Below the pieces are notes generated by a model. That model did no database searches and was not told where the DNA came from. It saw only the letters and a program-made list of their open reading frames with translations. Positions 45,005 through 54,613 of a stretch of DNA of 60,000 bases are shown one piece after another (within the stretch, counting starts at the first letter, position 1; each line of letters starts with the position of its first letter). Source of the stretch: Symsagittifera roscoffensis (Eukaryota; Xenacoelomorpha; Acoela; Convolutidae); contig NC_087067.1 in assembly GCF_963678635.1 (NCBI RefSeq), positions 49,656,233 to 49,716,232 of the forward strand, given 5' to 3'. The position numbers were made by a program, and so were the translations under genes.

Positions 45005-45527
45005 TTTTGCAACTTCGGGATGTATATAGGTAGATGTTAACCAGCTCAAGAATTACCTTACCAACTCAAGAATTACCTTACCAACTCAAGTATTACCCAA
45101 TTCAAGAATTCTCTAGAAATGTTCTCTTGCAACTACTTGCTGTAGATTCGGATTATCGCGTGTTCAATCAAGATTCTCTCTTTTTGTTTCTCGCTTGAGT
45201 GTAGTTGGATTTTCAACTTTGTTTTTCAAACTCGATCTGAAAACAGAAAGCTCATTAAAACTTAGCATGTCACGTTCCTAACCTAGAGACCCCCCTTCTA
45301 CCCATATGGTTAAAATCTTATCATTCTCATATCACTTAAAGCAATTCGATTGGATTTTCCTTTAAGAACATGCAGATTCATTTTATGTTTTAGCACCATC
45401 AATTCTTTCTTTTAAAATTCAATTGTCATGCCAATCACATCTTAAGATCCTTTTACCTGCGCCGCACCCCAGTACCTAACTCAAGACTCCTCCCTCACAC
45501 CCGACCTGATACCTCCATGTACCCGAC
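45005..45527 (-). other. Gap between the two cassettes
   Basis: About 480 bp without coding frame, containing 21-bp tandem repeats next to the second cassette. It may hold a promoter or splice acceptor for a second transcript. On the minus strand the repeat unit contains GGTAAGGTAA, a donor-like word. Confidence 0.5.
45048..45112. repeat. 21-bp tandem repeat, about three copies
   Basis: The unit is close to ACTCAAGAATTACCTTACCA. Each unit contains one CTCAAG word. Confidence 0.85.
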
Positions 45528-48500
45528 TCAGGCGATGCTCAAGTAGTACTTCTTGTGAAGATGCACCATTATCTCTGTTTCTGCAAAGACCACATGTAGG
45601 ATAGCGTACAATTCCCTCGAGCTCAGTTTGCCCCTGTTTGGGTCGTACACCGGCATCGAGACCTCCACTATTCCTCTTTCAATCATGAAGTCACGTAGTC
45701 TTGTCAGTGCCAATATCACGTGTTCGGGATCAATTGTGTTTCTGTCGTTGACTCTCGTTACTAGGAAGCAGAGGTATTTGCCCGGGACCTGTGCCACTGA
45801 CGGTGGAAGCGCTGCCATGCCTCCCAGTCCTGGCCTCTGTCTAAACAGAAACTCTACGTTCTGGTACTCTCTTTTGAAGTCAGCCTCCAATCTTGATTTG
45901 AAACTCATGTCCGCCGTGATGCAGATCGCGCTGGTCCTGTTTGACAGGATGAAGTCGCTATCCGTTATCATGATGTTCTCTGAGTATTCATTGGGTATTT
46001 CGAATTTCGTTTTGAAATTCCTTCCTATGGTAGGCTCTGGTTCTTCTTCCTCCAGTTCCAATCCGCTTGTTTCCCTCACTTCCTTGAGCTTCTTTATCAT
46101 CAAATTTTCGGTGTGGGTAAGTCCTACCCCCACTCCCCGGACAAAAATATTTATCGACGTCCCCGTCGATGTAGTCGGGTCTGAATTGTCCTTAGGGATG
46201 TCCAGTGGCCTGTCTGTTGCTGTCCATCCGAAAAGAGGGTCCTCTGTCTTCATGTAATTTGCTGCTGATACATCGATTTGCTGAATGCTTTGTCCTTCGC
46301 GGCTCTCGTCCTTGACATCACGCATCCACTCTAGAATCCTCAAGTTCGTGTTCTCCCTCCTTTCTATTTCACTCTGCTCGAGATCCGTCTCCAATTCTGG
46401 CGTCGAGTAATCATCCTGCGGATAATGTCCACCATCGTCAATCACTTGCCATTCCTCTTCGGCCTCCAGTTCGCCTGCGCTTAGTAGTTCATCGCCCAAC
46501 TTGTCTGGCTGTATCTTATCGATCAAGAAGTCATCCCCGTACCTATTGTACCTCATACCTGTTCGTTTACGATTGCCCGTCCTGGTTTCCGGTGGTGTTG
46601 GTCGATCCGGTTCCATCCACTTCGGTACCTCGTTTTGCTCGGGATCGTTCCAGTCTTCTTCTACAAATGAACCTGCATCCGACTCCACTTCTATCTTTTC
46701 GTTGTCGTCCAAACTCAAGTTCTCATTACCATCATTTTTCTCTCTAGTGCCTTTCTCATTCACTTCGCACGCTGGTTCCACCACCAGGTACTCAAGACCT
46801 TCCATGTCTTTTGGCAGGCACCAGTCCTCCGGAGACGGAATGTGAGGCTTCAGATTTTCGTAATGTGCTGCTCGCCCTGTACTCAAGCGATAGAACCTTC
46901 CTTGTTGATGTACTTCCGTAATCATGAACGGTCCTCTCCATTTCTTGAGTAGTTTCTTTGTTCCCTTGGGCGGTATGACATTTTGGAAAACCCACACGTA
47001 TTGGCCCACTTCGTATGGCTTTGCTCTTAGTATCTTTTCGTCATATTTCTTGCGTTGCCTCATTTGCGCTTGCGCCGTGTTTCTCCGACATAGCTCGTTT
47101 AGCTCTTGTTGTCTTTTGATCGCTTCCTTCACGTATGCTTGAGGTGACGTCCTCTTCCCCTCGTACTCCGGGTAGAAGAATGTTAGAGGCATTGCCCTTT
47201 CCCTGCCTGTCAACATCATGAAAGGACTGATACCCGTCGTTGAGTGCTGAGTACTATTATAGGCTCCTACTACTTGTGGCAGGTATTTGTCCCAGTCCGT
47301 CATGTATCTCGAGCAGTACACCCTGAGCATGTTGACCAGTGTCCTGTTCTGTCTCTCTACCAACCCATTGGTCTGTGGATGATAGGTCGTCGAGTGTGCT
47401 TGAGCAATGTGTGATCTCTTCATCAATTCTTTTGTCAAGTCCCCCACAAAAGCCTTGCCGTTGTCTGACTGGAAAGTCATTGGACAACCATATCGCGATA
47501 TCCAATGCGTTATCAGGTGATCACATGTCTCCTCTGCTGAGGCTGTCTGGCACGGAACCGCTTCCGCCAACTTGGTGAAGTGATCTATTATAACTAGTAT
47601 TTGGTTATAACCCGACTCCGTCATGCAGATTTTCTGATGGTCTATCTGCACCACTTCATTGAATTCCGAACTCTCGACAGACTTGAGGGGAAACTTCATC
47701 TTCCTTGGGTCTTTTACTTGAAGGCATGCTAGGCAGGCATTCACCCACCTCTCGCAAGCTTTTCTCATTCCCGGCCAGTCAAACCTGTGAAGTATCCTTT
47801 GTTGTACTTTACCTATCCCCTGATGGCCCATCTGGTCGTGTGATCTGAAAAGCACTTCCGTTTGGTACAGTTGTGGTAGTATGATGAGGTTGTGTTTGTG
47901 TAATATTTTTTCCTCATCTCTTCTCTTGCACGCTACCACCCCTTCAGCTGTGTGATAAAGTAAATCTCTCTTTTCTTTGTAGAACTGGCTCAAGATCTTG
48001 TAGCTGTCTTCCTCAAGTTCCCCCTTCTCCTTGACTCCCGAATGGATCCATTTGGAGAGGTTACTTGTCATTTTGTCATTCTTCTGGGCCCTTATTAGGT
48101 CAGACAGCCTGTATCTCGCCTTAACGTGCTCCTTTAGCGCCATGATCTGTCCATTCATTTCACCAGGGTTGTGGATGTCATCGCTCAGCTTCACACATAT
48201 CATCCTTTTCACGATTTTCATGTCGTCTTCTGGTACCAGATTCGTTCTGACGTTTGAGTTGCACGATAGTTCCCTTAGTGGTTTTCTTGAAACTGCTATT
48301 TTCTCGAGCTCTTCACCACCTCGTACCTCTTGTATTTCCAGATTGTACGTCCCTGAAGATGGATCCGTCTGTAATTCCCTGTCGTGCTGTCTTATCTTCT
48401 CTTCCGCCAGTATCATGCATAGACTGTCTTGGTCTTCGCTGCTCTCATCCGAGTCTTCATCCCATTCTTCACGCTCCCCGGACAATTTCCCTTCTCCGGT

Positions 48501-51500
48501 TTCGCCTTCTTCCATGAATCTGGACCACTCCCCGGACTCTTGATCTAGTCCCAGGTGTTCAACTTCTTCTCTGAATGTTACTTTCTTATCCCTGACTTTT
48601 GTCTGTTCCAGAATTTTTTCGGGGATTTTTTCAACTAGTGATCGCACAACTTCCTTGCTATCAGTGATGCTTCCTTTTGGGACGTCAGTATTGTTCACTG
48701 TTTCTTCTCTCCGAAGTATGGTTAGTTCCGGTGCCTCCTGACCTTTCCCTTGGATCACGGGCTTGTCATCTGATAGTTTCTCAAGCAACCTCATTAAGTC
48801 TTCATCTATTCGGACCGTTCCCTCCTCTACCAGGATGAGATCATAACCTTTTGCCTTAAGTGTTTCCCTCACGATCTTGGACTTGAGCATTATTCCTATC
48901 GGAATCCCTCTGCTTTTCTTCAAGATGGTCTTTTCAAGAGGCTCTTTCGGCAATTCGGGATGATCTTCAATCGGTTTGCCTGATTTGTCCAGCCATCTCG
49001 TGAGTGGAAGACTGTCGTACGTTTCTTTGTCCATGAAGGAGAAGCCGTCTTTGATCTCAGGTCTGTCCGCCTCTCTTTGTTCTTGCCTCTCGTAGAACTC
49101 CGTCTTCTTACTCAAGCTGTCAGCATTTTGATGTTTATCTCGTGTTCTGTGCTCAATTATCATGTTGTATCCATCCAAGCGAACTATCCACCTCCCAATA
49201 TAGCTCTGGTCCATTGAGTACGTTTTCAGCCAGCTTAGTGCTCGGTTGTCGACTCGCAGCTTGAAGGGCTCACTGCCTAGGTATGCTCTGTATTTTTCGA
49301 CAAAGGTGACCACCGCGAACATCTCTGCTTTCGGTGCTCCGTACTTCATTTCTGTGTCACTTAGGACCTTGCTCCCGTATGCTATTGGTCTCAAGACTGT
49401 CTTCCCATTCCATTCTTGTTCTTGATGGAGAATCCCAGAAATAGCGACTACTGACGCGTCCGTGTCTAGCACGTACATCCCCTTCTCTGTCGGCATACCC
49501 AGTACTGGTGCCTCACATAGCTCTTTCTTTATTCTCTGGAATGACTCTTCTGCCGCGTTGTTCCACGTGAACTTCTTGCCCTTATGTCTCATTAGTTGTT
49601 GCATCGGGTATACCTTGTCCGCATAGCCCTTGATGAATTCTCTATAATAGTTGGCGAAACCCAGGAAGCTCATCAGCTGGTGCTCCGTCTTCGGTGATTT
49701 CCAGGTTAGGACTGCTTCCACGGCGTCTGGATCAGGTCTGATGCCGTGCTTATCTACCATCCTTCCCAAGTATTTAATCGAGTCCTTGAGTATCTCGCAC
49801 TTTGATGGTTTACACTTCAGCCCCGATCTTTTCATGCACGCGAACACCTCGTCAAGCCTCTCGATGTGGTCTTCTAGTGTCGGCGTTGCTATTACCACGT
49901 CGTCCACGTAGCACATTACCAGGTTGCCGTACTTCTTCGTCACGCCTATCAACGCGTGTGCCATCAGCCGCTGAAACGTGGCTGTTGCATTGCAGAGTCC
50001 AAACGGCATCCGTTTCCATTGAAACAGACCCAACTCGCAGGCGAACCCTGTCTTGTCCCTGTCTTGCTTCCTTAATGGTACCTGCCAAAAGGCCGAGCCT
50101 AAATCAAGAGTCGTAAAAAATTTCGCATCACCTAACTTCGAGAGGCTCTCATCAATTCTAGGTATGGGATAGGCATCCTTCACCGTGACGGAGTTCAGGT
50201 ATCGAAAGTCACAACAAAACCTTAACTGGTCGCCTTTCTTTTTGGCCATCACTACTCCACACGCCCACGGTGACTTGGATGGTTCTATCATGTCATACTC
50301 TAGTAACGTTTCGATTTCTTTTCTACACGCGTCCGATTTGTGTGGGGTCATGCGCCTCGCCCCCTCCCTGTGTGGCACCGCGTTTTCCTCAAGTTCTATT
50401 TCATGTTCAACAAAATTACAACACCCGATATCCGCCTTATGCCTTGAAAAAACCTCCTCGTTCCGCTCTAGTACGTCCTTGATAGCTTCGAGCTGTTCAT
50501 CTTTCAGTTTGCCCCTTAAATGTTCAATCTCCGGCAGAACCGGTTTATCAGTTTGCATTTCATCTAGTGTGGGTCGCTCTGGAAAGTTCGAACAGCTCGA
50601 AAGCCCATCGTCCGTTTCTGACTTAAGTGATTTGATAAGACCTGAAGAATCTTTTATTCTCTGCAATCGTCTCAAGATACAAATTTTGTCCCTGTGGTTG
50701 GGACAATCAACAACTTCATTTTGTTTTGAGTTTTCAATTGTTTCATATCGAGTTTTAACCGGTAAAGCATATCCCAGCTTCCTCCCTCTCTGTATCGTGA
50801 TCGGTATATCAAGGGTATTCAACAAGACACTGACGCAGAGGCCGCTCTTCGTTATCGAAAATGATCTTCCTAAAACAGCAGCGCTTTGACTATTGGGATT
50901 CGGAACTATACACACTTGCTTGTTGTCACTTAGTTCATTATAATTTTTCATCCTCAAGCTTACGATTGCCGCTTCATTAGCTTTTAACCTCACTCTCCTA
51001 CTCAAGAATACCGGTGCTTTGTTTTCATTCGCCATTATTAAATTTACCGGTTTGATTGCGTACCTCCTATCCGGGTTCCGTATCCTGAACATTGCATTAT
51101 TTAGATCAATCGTTACGTCGAAATTCCTGATGAAGTCTCTGCCCAAAATGAATTGGTCAGATTCATCTAGGTTTTCTACCACGATGAAGCTCATCCACAG
51201 GTTACGTTCCCCCAAATTGAGGGCTATTATCGGCGTCCTGCCCAGCACCCGTAGGGCCCCTTTGTTTGCAGCTGACAGCCGTATTCTCGAGTCTATCAAG
51301 TCACCTTTGTCAAAGCCCATCTTTTCCCATGTTTCGATTGGTATGACGCTCAAGACTGCTCCCGTGTCAAGTAATCCACGCAACTGAGTCTTTTTGCCAT
51401 TTATGTCTAGCACGTGCCCTGTCACGTCTGCTTCCGTCCCGATGTGCATTGCATCTTCTTCAAGCATGGCACAGTGTCCGATCGATCTTACTTTCAACTC

Positions 51501-53756
51501 TTCTTTCCCTACATAGATTTGTCCAATTAGGTCTTCGTCGCATGTTATCATCGTCTTGGTATAGATGTTGATTCCATCTATATTTAGCATGACCTCGTGT
51601 GGACCATAAGCTTCAGTGTACCTATTATCAACACGTACCGATTTGCTGCCCCCTCTCGTGAGTAGTGCCCTGAGCGCTCTAGAAGTCGTTTGTGGACTTA
51701 TTCCACTCAAGTAGTCTGCATACACGTCAATGTGCATTATCGTCTGGTCGCTCGGCTCGCTCAAGTTTCTGGTTACCTCGTGTCCGCCCACTGTGATTAT
51801 CGACATTATTCTTGCTCCGATTTTCGATATTCCAAAAGGTTTACCTGTCACCATTTTCACGGTGTTACAATTCCCGGTCTTCATTGAGCCCGTTCTAGCC
51901 TCTGGTATTGAGTTCGATCCGGTTAATGCTCCGTTAAAATTCTGTCTTTCGATCTCCAACTTTAGTCGTTGCTCTATTTCTTTCGCAGCCAGATCTTGTT
52001 TCACTTTGGCAATTGCTTCCGTCGCCGCTTTCTCATAATTTATCTCTAGAGAGCTTCCGGCCGCAGACTCTAACGCACCGCTAACATGTGTCACAGCTTT
52101 CACTGTCTTCGTCGGCAATTCGGTGTTTGGTGCCCCCAAGTTCCTAGATTCAAACTCGTTTTGCCTGTTCCGCTGATTCTGCACCGCCGCTAATGCCAAC
52201 TTATGTTTGGGGTGATTCTGGTCCTTGACCGCTTCCCAGAACAAGGGACAATCCATTCTGAAGTGCCCCTCCTGGTTACAGAAGAAGCATCTGGCGCCTA
52301 TCTTGATGATTAAGCCGTTATAGTACTCGTGTTCCTCCATCTGGCTCATATCCTCTTCATCCGGTGCATAACCTAGGCTCTTCATGCCTTGTTTGTACGT
52401 TGTGCAGTCAGCCACATGATGATCCGCTGACCCGCAGTTCGCGCATGATCTGCGCTTGTCCATATCATCTCTAGGTTTGTACCATGATGACCTCTGGGGT
52501 TGGCTTCCCCCTTGCGTGTTCCTGTTTTCGGAATATGAGTACTTCTTAGGTTTCATCAGCATGTATTCTCTTGATTTCTGTCTCATTTCTTCTGGGGTGG
52601 GTGCGCTGTCCTTCGACAATGTGTAGTATGTTGCTAACATTGTCCTTAAGTCATCACTTTTCACCCCATCGATGAACTTCGAGGCAATGCTAAAGTTCCG
52701 TCTATTTGTCGACTCCTCTGGGTCACTCCTCCTTCTCAAGCTCTCGAGGTCATCTAGGAACCGATCTATTGACTCGTCGTCCCTCTGCCTTCTCTTTTCA
52801 AATCGCATCATCGCTTGGTGACCCTTCATGCCTGACCCGAACCGATTCAGCAATATCTCGAAGATCTTGTCCGCGGTGTCGCGTTCTTCCTCCTTCTTTG
52901 CGACCACGCATTTTAATGCCGTTCCTTCCAAGTTGCTCAGTATGGCTGTACATGCTTGTCTTTCGTCACTCAAGTTATCTTGTTCTAGATGTAATCTCAT
53001 CACTTCCACCCAAGTGTCAATGCATCCATCGGAGTCGTCCTTGAATTCTTTTGGCTTCTTGAATGTCTTTCTTGATTTTCCCTCTCTCCTGTCGCTCGAG
53101 TCAGTGTTCCTCGTGGCGAAGGCCTCTAGAGTCCTGTTCATCATCTCCCAAGTGCTGGCCCATGTCATAGCATCCGGTCCTGTGTTGCTGTTAGCTGTTG
53201 AATCTCCCGGAGCAGTCGTTGTATTCGACGTTCCATTCTTCATTATTGTTTTCGCAGCTGTTGGTGCTATGCTTATCGCACCCCTGGTTAAGGGCAACGG
53301 TGTCGATTGTCGTTTGTTCCTTTGCGGTTCTGCAAAGTCAACTCTGGTGCCTTGCGTACGATCCGCTGCCGGTCTTTCTTGTGGAGTAGAACCTCTCAAG
53401 ATTGCATCCAACTTTGCCTGTATTTCACACGAACTCTCGGCTTGACTCCTGCTCATTGTGTCCATTCTCCTTTCCAGGCTCCCTAATTGGCTGTTGACAT
53501 CATCATATCGGTTCTTCAACTGTTGCATGTCTGTTTTGATGTTCTTTTCTCGTTCTTCATTGGTGGCTTCTACCTTATCTGACATTTCCTTGAGTCTCTC
53601 ATCTGTTGCCTTAGCTAGGTTAAAATAACTGTCTAGATACTCGTGCTTGTTGTATCTTATCTCCTTTTTTATCACCTCTCTGTCTTCTTCACTGTGCTTA
53701 AGTCTTTTGTCAATCTGATTTAATTTCGCCAACAAGTCACCCAGCTCAATGTTAGT
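45528..53756 (-). CDS. Giant-element gag-pol polyprotein with C-terminal macrodomain-like region, 2735 aa
   Basis: The frame follows a single TAG (53759-53757) without a nearby ATG (the first is about 57 codons in), so it is probably made by readthrough from the 192-codon ORF. Counting from 53735: coiled coil 1-110; capsid-like region about 225-400; CCHC knuckles at C431-C444 and C483-C496; protease DTGA at 790-793; RT about 1115-1345 with YVDD 1276-1279; RNase H from Asp1424, with Glu1471 and Asp1496; a 400-residue acidic spacer; integrase H1966/H1971...C2001-C2004 and D2032, D2091, E2127 (D-x35-E); then an acidic linker. Residues about 2586-2735 resemble the TARG1/OARD1-type macrodomain. 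Gag and pol share one frame. All enzyme motifs are intact. Confidence 0.93.
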   Translation of the reverse strand, partial: TNIELGDLLAKLNQIDKRLKHSEEDREVIKKEIRYNKHEYLDSYFNLAKATDERLKEMSDKVEATNEEREKNIKTDMQQLKNRYDDVNSQLGSLERRMDTMSRSQAESSCEIQAKLDAILRGSTPQERPAADRTQGTRVDFAEPQRNKRQSTPLPLTRGAISIAPTAAKTIMKNGTSNTTTAPGDSTANSNTGPDAMTWASTWEMMNRTLEAFATRNTDSSDRREGKSRKTFKKPKEFKDDSDGCIDTWVEVMRLHLEQDNLSDERQACTAILSNLEGTALKCVVAKKEEERDTADKIFEILLNRFGSGMKGHQAMMRFEKRRQRDDESIDRFLDDLESLRRRSDPEESTNRRNFSIASKFIDGVKSDDLRTMLATYYTLSKDSAPTPEEMRQKSREYMLMKPKKYSYSENRNTQGGSQPQRSSWYKPRDDMDKRRSCANCGSADHHVADCTTYKQGMKSLGYAPDEEDMSQMEEHEYYNGLIIKIGARCFFCNQEGHFRMDCPLFWEAVKDQNHPKHKLALAAVQNQRNRQNEFESRNLGAPNTELPTKTVKAVTHVSGALESAAGSSLEINYEKAATEAIAKVKQDLAAKEIEQRLKLEIERQNFNGALTGSNSIPEARTGSMKTGNCNTVKMVTGKPFGISKIGARIMSIITVGGHEVTRNLSEPSDQTIMHIDVYADYLSGISPQTTSRALRALLTRGGSKSVRVDNRYTEAYGPHEVMLNIDGINIYTKTMITCDEDLIGQIYVGKEELKVRSIGHCAMLEEDAMHIGTEADVTGHVLDINGKKTQLRGLLDTGAVLSVIPIETWEKMGFDKGDLIDSRIRLSAANKGALRVLGRTPIIALNLGERNLWMSFIVVENLDESDQFILGRDFIRNFDVTIDLNNAMFRIRNPDRRYAIKPVNLIMANENKAPVFLSRRVRLKANEAAIVSLRMKNYNELSDNKQVCIVPNPNSQSAAVLGRSFSITKSGLCVSVLLNTLDIPITIQRGRKLGYALPVKTRYETIENSKQNEVVDCPNHRDKICILRRLQRIKDSSGLIKSLKSETDDGLSSCSNFPERPTLDEMQTDKPVLPEIEHLRGKLKDEQLEAIKDVLERNEEVFSRHKADIGCCNFVEHEIELEENAVPHREGARRMTPHKSDACRKEIETLLEYDMIEPSKSPWACGVVMAKKKGDQLRFCCDFRYLNSVTVKDAYPIPRIDESLSKLGDAKFFTTLDLGSAFWQVPLRKQDRDKTGFACELGLFQWKRMPFGLCNATATFQRLMAHALIGVTKKYGNLVMCYVDDVVIATPTLEDHIERLDEVFACMKRSGLKCKPSKCEILKDSIKYLGRMVDKHGIRPDPDAVEAVLTWKSPKTEHQLMSFLGFANYYREFIKGYADKVYPMQQLMRHKGKKFTWNNAAEESFQRIKKELCEAPVLGMPTEKGMYVLDTDASVVAISGILHQEQEWNGKTVLRPIAYGSKVLSDTEMKYGAPKAEMFAVVTFVEKYRAYLGSEPFKLRVDNRALSWLKTYSMDQSYIGRWIVRLDGYNMIIEHRTRDKHQNADSLSKKTEFYERQEQREADRPEIKDGFSFMDKETYDSLPLTRWLDKSGKPIEDHPELPKEPLEKTILKKSRGIPIGIMLKSKIVRETLKAKGYDLILVEEGTVRIDEDLMRLLEKLSDDKPVIQGKGQEAPELTILRREETVNNTDVPKGSITDSKEVVRSLVEKIPEKILEQTKVRDKKVTFREEVEHLGLDQESGEWSRFMEEGETGEGKLSGEREEWDEDSDESSEDQDSLCMILAEEKIRQHDRELQTDPSSGTYNLEIQEVRGGEELEKIAVSRKPLRELSCNSNVRTNLVPEDDMKIVKRMICVKLSDDIHNPGEMNGQIMALKEHVKARYRLSDLIRAQKNDKMTSNLSKWIHSGVKEKGELEEDSYKILSQFYKEKRDLLYHTAEGVVACKRRDEEKILHKHNLIILPQLYQTEVLFRSHDQMGHQGIGKVQQRILHRFDWPGMRKACERWVNACLACLQVKDPRKMKFPLKSVESSEFNEVVQIDHQKICMTESGYNQILVIIDHFTKLAEAVPCQTASAEETCDHLITHWISRYGCPMTFQSDNGKAFVGDLTKELMKRSHIAQAHSTTYHPQTNGLVERQNRTLVNMLRVYCSRYMTDWDKYLPQVVGAYNSTQHSTTGISPFMMLTGRERAMPLTFFYPEYEGKRTSPQAYVKEAIKRQQELNELCRRNTAQAQMRQRKKYDEKILRAKPYEVGQYVWVFQNVIPPKGTKKLLKKWRGPFMITEVHQQGRFYRLSTGRAAHYENLKPHIPSPEDWCLPKDMEGLEYLVVEPACEVNEKGTREKNDGNENLSLDDNEKIEVESDAGSFVEEDWNDPEQNEVPKWMEPDRPTPPETRTGNRKRTGMRYNRYGDDFLIDKIQPDKLGDELLSAGELEAEEEWQVIDDGGHYPQDDYSTPELETDLEQSEIERRENTNLRILEWMRDVKDESREGQSIQQIDVSAANYMKTEDPLFGWTATDRPLDIPKDNSDPTTSTGTSINIFVRGVGVGLTHTENLMIKKLKEVRETSGLELEEEEPEPTIGRNFKTKFEIPNEYSENIMITDSDFILSNRTSAICITADMSFKSRLEADFKREYQNVEFLFRQRPGLGGMAALPPSVAQVPGKYLCFLVTRVNDRNTIDPEHVILALTRLRDFMIERGIVEVSMPVYDPNRGKLSSRELYAILHVVFAETEIMVHLHKKYYLSIA
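45531..45980 (-). other. Macrodomain-like region at the polyprotein C-terminus
   Basis: The residue pattern follows TARG1/OARD1: AICITADM, then ADFKREYQNVEFLFRQRPG, GKYLCFLVT, an amphipathic helix, VEVSMPVYD and a VVFAETEIMVHL end strand. In TARG1 these are successive strands and helices around the ADP-ribose pocket. The two Gly-rich ligand loops are changed here: the first lacks the GAGIA-type motif, and the GCGLD loop with the catalytic Asp is replaced. Fold similarity is therefore likely, but ADP-ribose hydrolysis is doubtful. Confidence 0.65.
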
Positions 53757-54335
53757 CTATTCATGGTCAGCTGTCGGTCTCTCTTCGGCCGTAGCCTCTG
53801 CTTTAGCTTGTTCCTCTCTTGGATTGGCTTCTGAGGTCTTCGTGCTCACTGTCCCAAACGTTCGTGCTCTTTCTGCTTTTGGTTCTTCAGTCACGTTTTC
53901 TTTAGTTTTTATTCCGAACATTATTCCCAATTTTTCCGTAAAAGATGTCCTCTTTACTTGAGAGTCTTCTTTCACCGTTTCTTCGGTGTTGCTTATTGCA
54001 TCTTCCGCGTCATCTATCGGTGAGAACTCTATGGGTTTCTGGTTCGGTTCCTCTGCATTGGGCATTGGAGTTGACTCTGTCGCCATCTTCCTTGTTTCAT
54101 CCACACTTTGATCGGGTGTCTCTAGATCAATCTCGATGGTGGGTTCTACTCGCTCCCCTTCCGTGCCCTCTTTCGCCCTGTTCTCCGCTGTACTCCTTGT
54201 GCTGACCATGTTAACTGAAAAGTTCGTCTTCGTTATCTTTGGGCCCGTTGATGTCGTTCCGCGCAGCGATGAATTATATTTCGTGTTTGATCCACTTGAC
54301 CTTTTTTCGAGCACCGGTACCCTACTCCGCCTCAT
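53757..54335 (-). CDS. Giant-element 192-aa leader ORF (gag N-terminal part)
   Basis: ATG at 54335. The product is Glu/Lys/Thr-rich and low in hydrophobic residues, so probably disordered, and has no recognised domain. It ends at TAG (53759-53757), which is exactly in frame with the following 2735-codon frame. It may be the short termination product and also the N-terminus of the readthrough polyprotein. Confidence 0.7.
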   Translation of the reverse strand: MRRSRVPVLEKRSSGSNTKYNSSLRGTTSTGPKITKTNFSVNMVSTRSTAENRAKEGTEGERVEPTIEIDLETPDQSVDETRKMATESTPMPNAEEPNQKPIEFSPIDDAEDAISNTEETVKEDSQVKRTSFTEKLGIMFGIKTKENVTEEPKAERARTFGTVSTKTSEANPREEQAKAEATAEERPTADHE

Positions 54336-54613
54336 TATTTCTATTTACAACTGCTTCTATTTACAATTTTATTATATACACGATTCTATTCTAAGGGTAA
54401 AAAAAATATTTTTTGTGGTAACAAATTCTGTACAACGTGTTAAAAACCTTATCCAATTCTCTTTCTAAAACCTCCGAAAAATTTTCCTTAATTTGGTCTT
54501 AACCCTACCTATTTCGATTTGTCTTATTCTGTCTTAAAACGCACTTGTTGTAATTTGACTTCAATTTCTATACCGTCCCAAGACTATTCGTCACTATCAC
54601 AGTACTCTCCGTT

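Noticed and set aside
36125-45049. Envelope gene downstream of pol
   Set aside because: No signal peptide, furin-like site or terminal anchor; SGNH and coiled-coil features instead. One hydrophobic stretch at residues 951-988 is not enough.
45528-47000. Chromodomain after integrase
   Set aside because: The post-integrase region lacks the aromatic cage pattern; it is acidic and ends in a macrodomain-like fold.
36294-54468. Many plus-strand frames across the giant element
   Set aside because: Shadows of the G+C-richer minus-strand polyproteins; none shows a domain.
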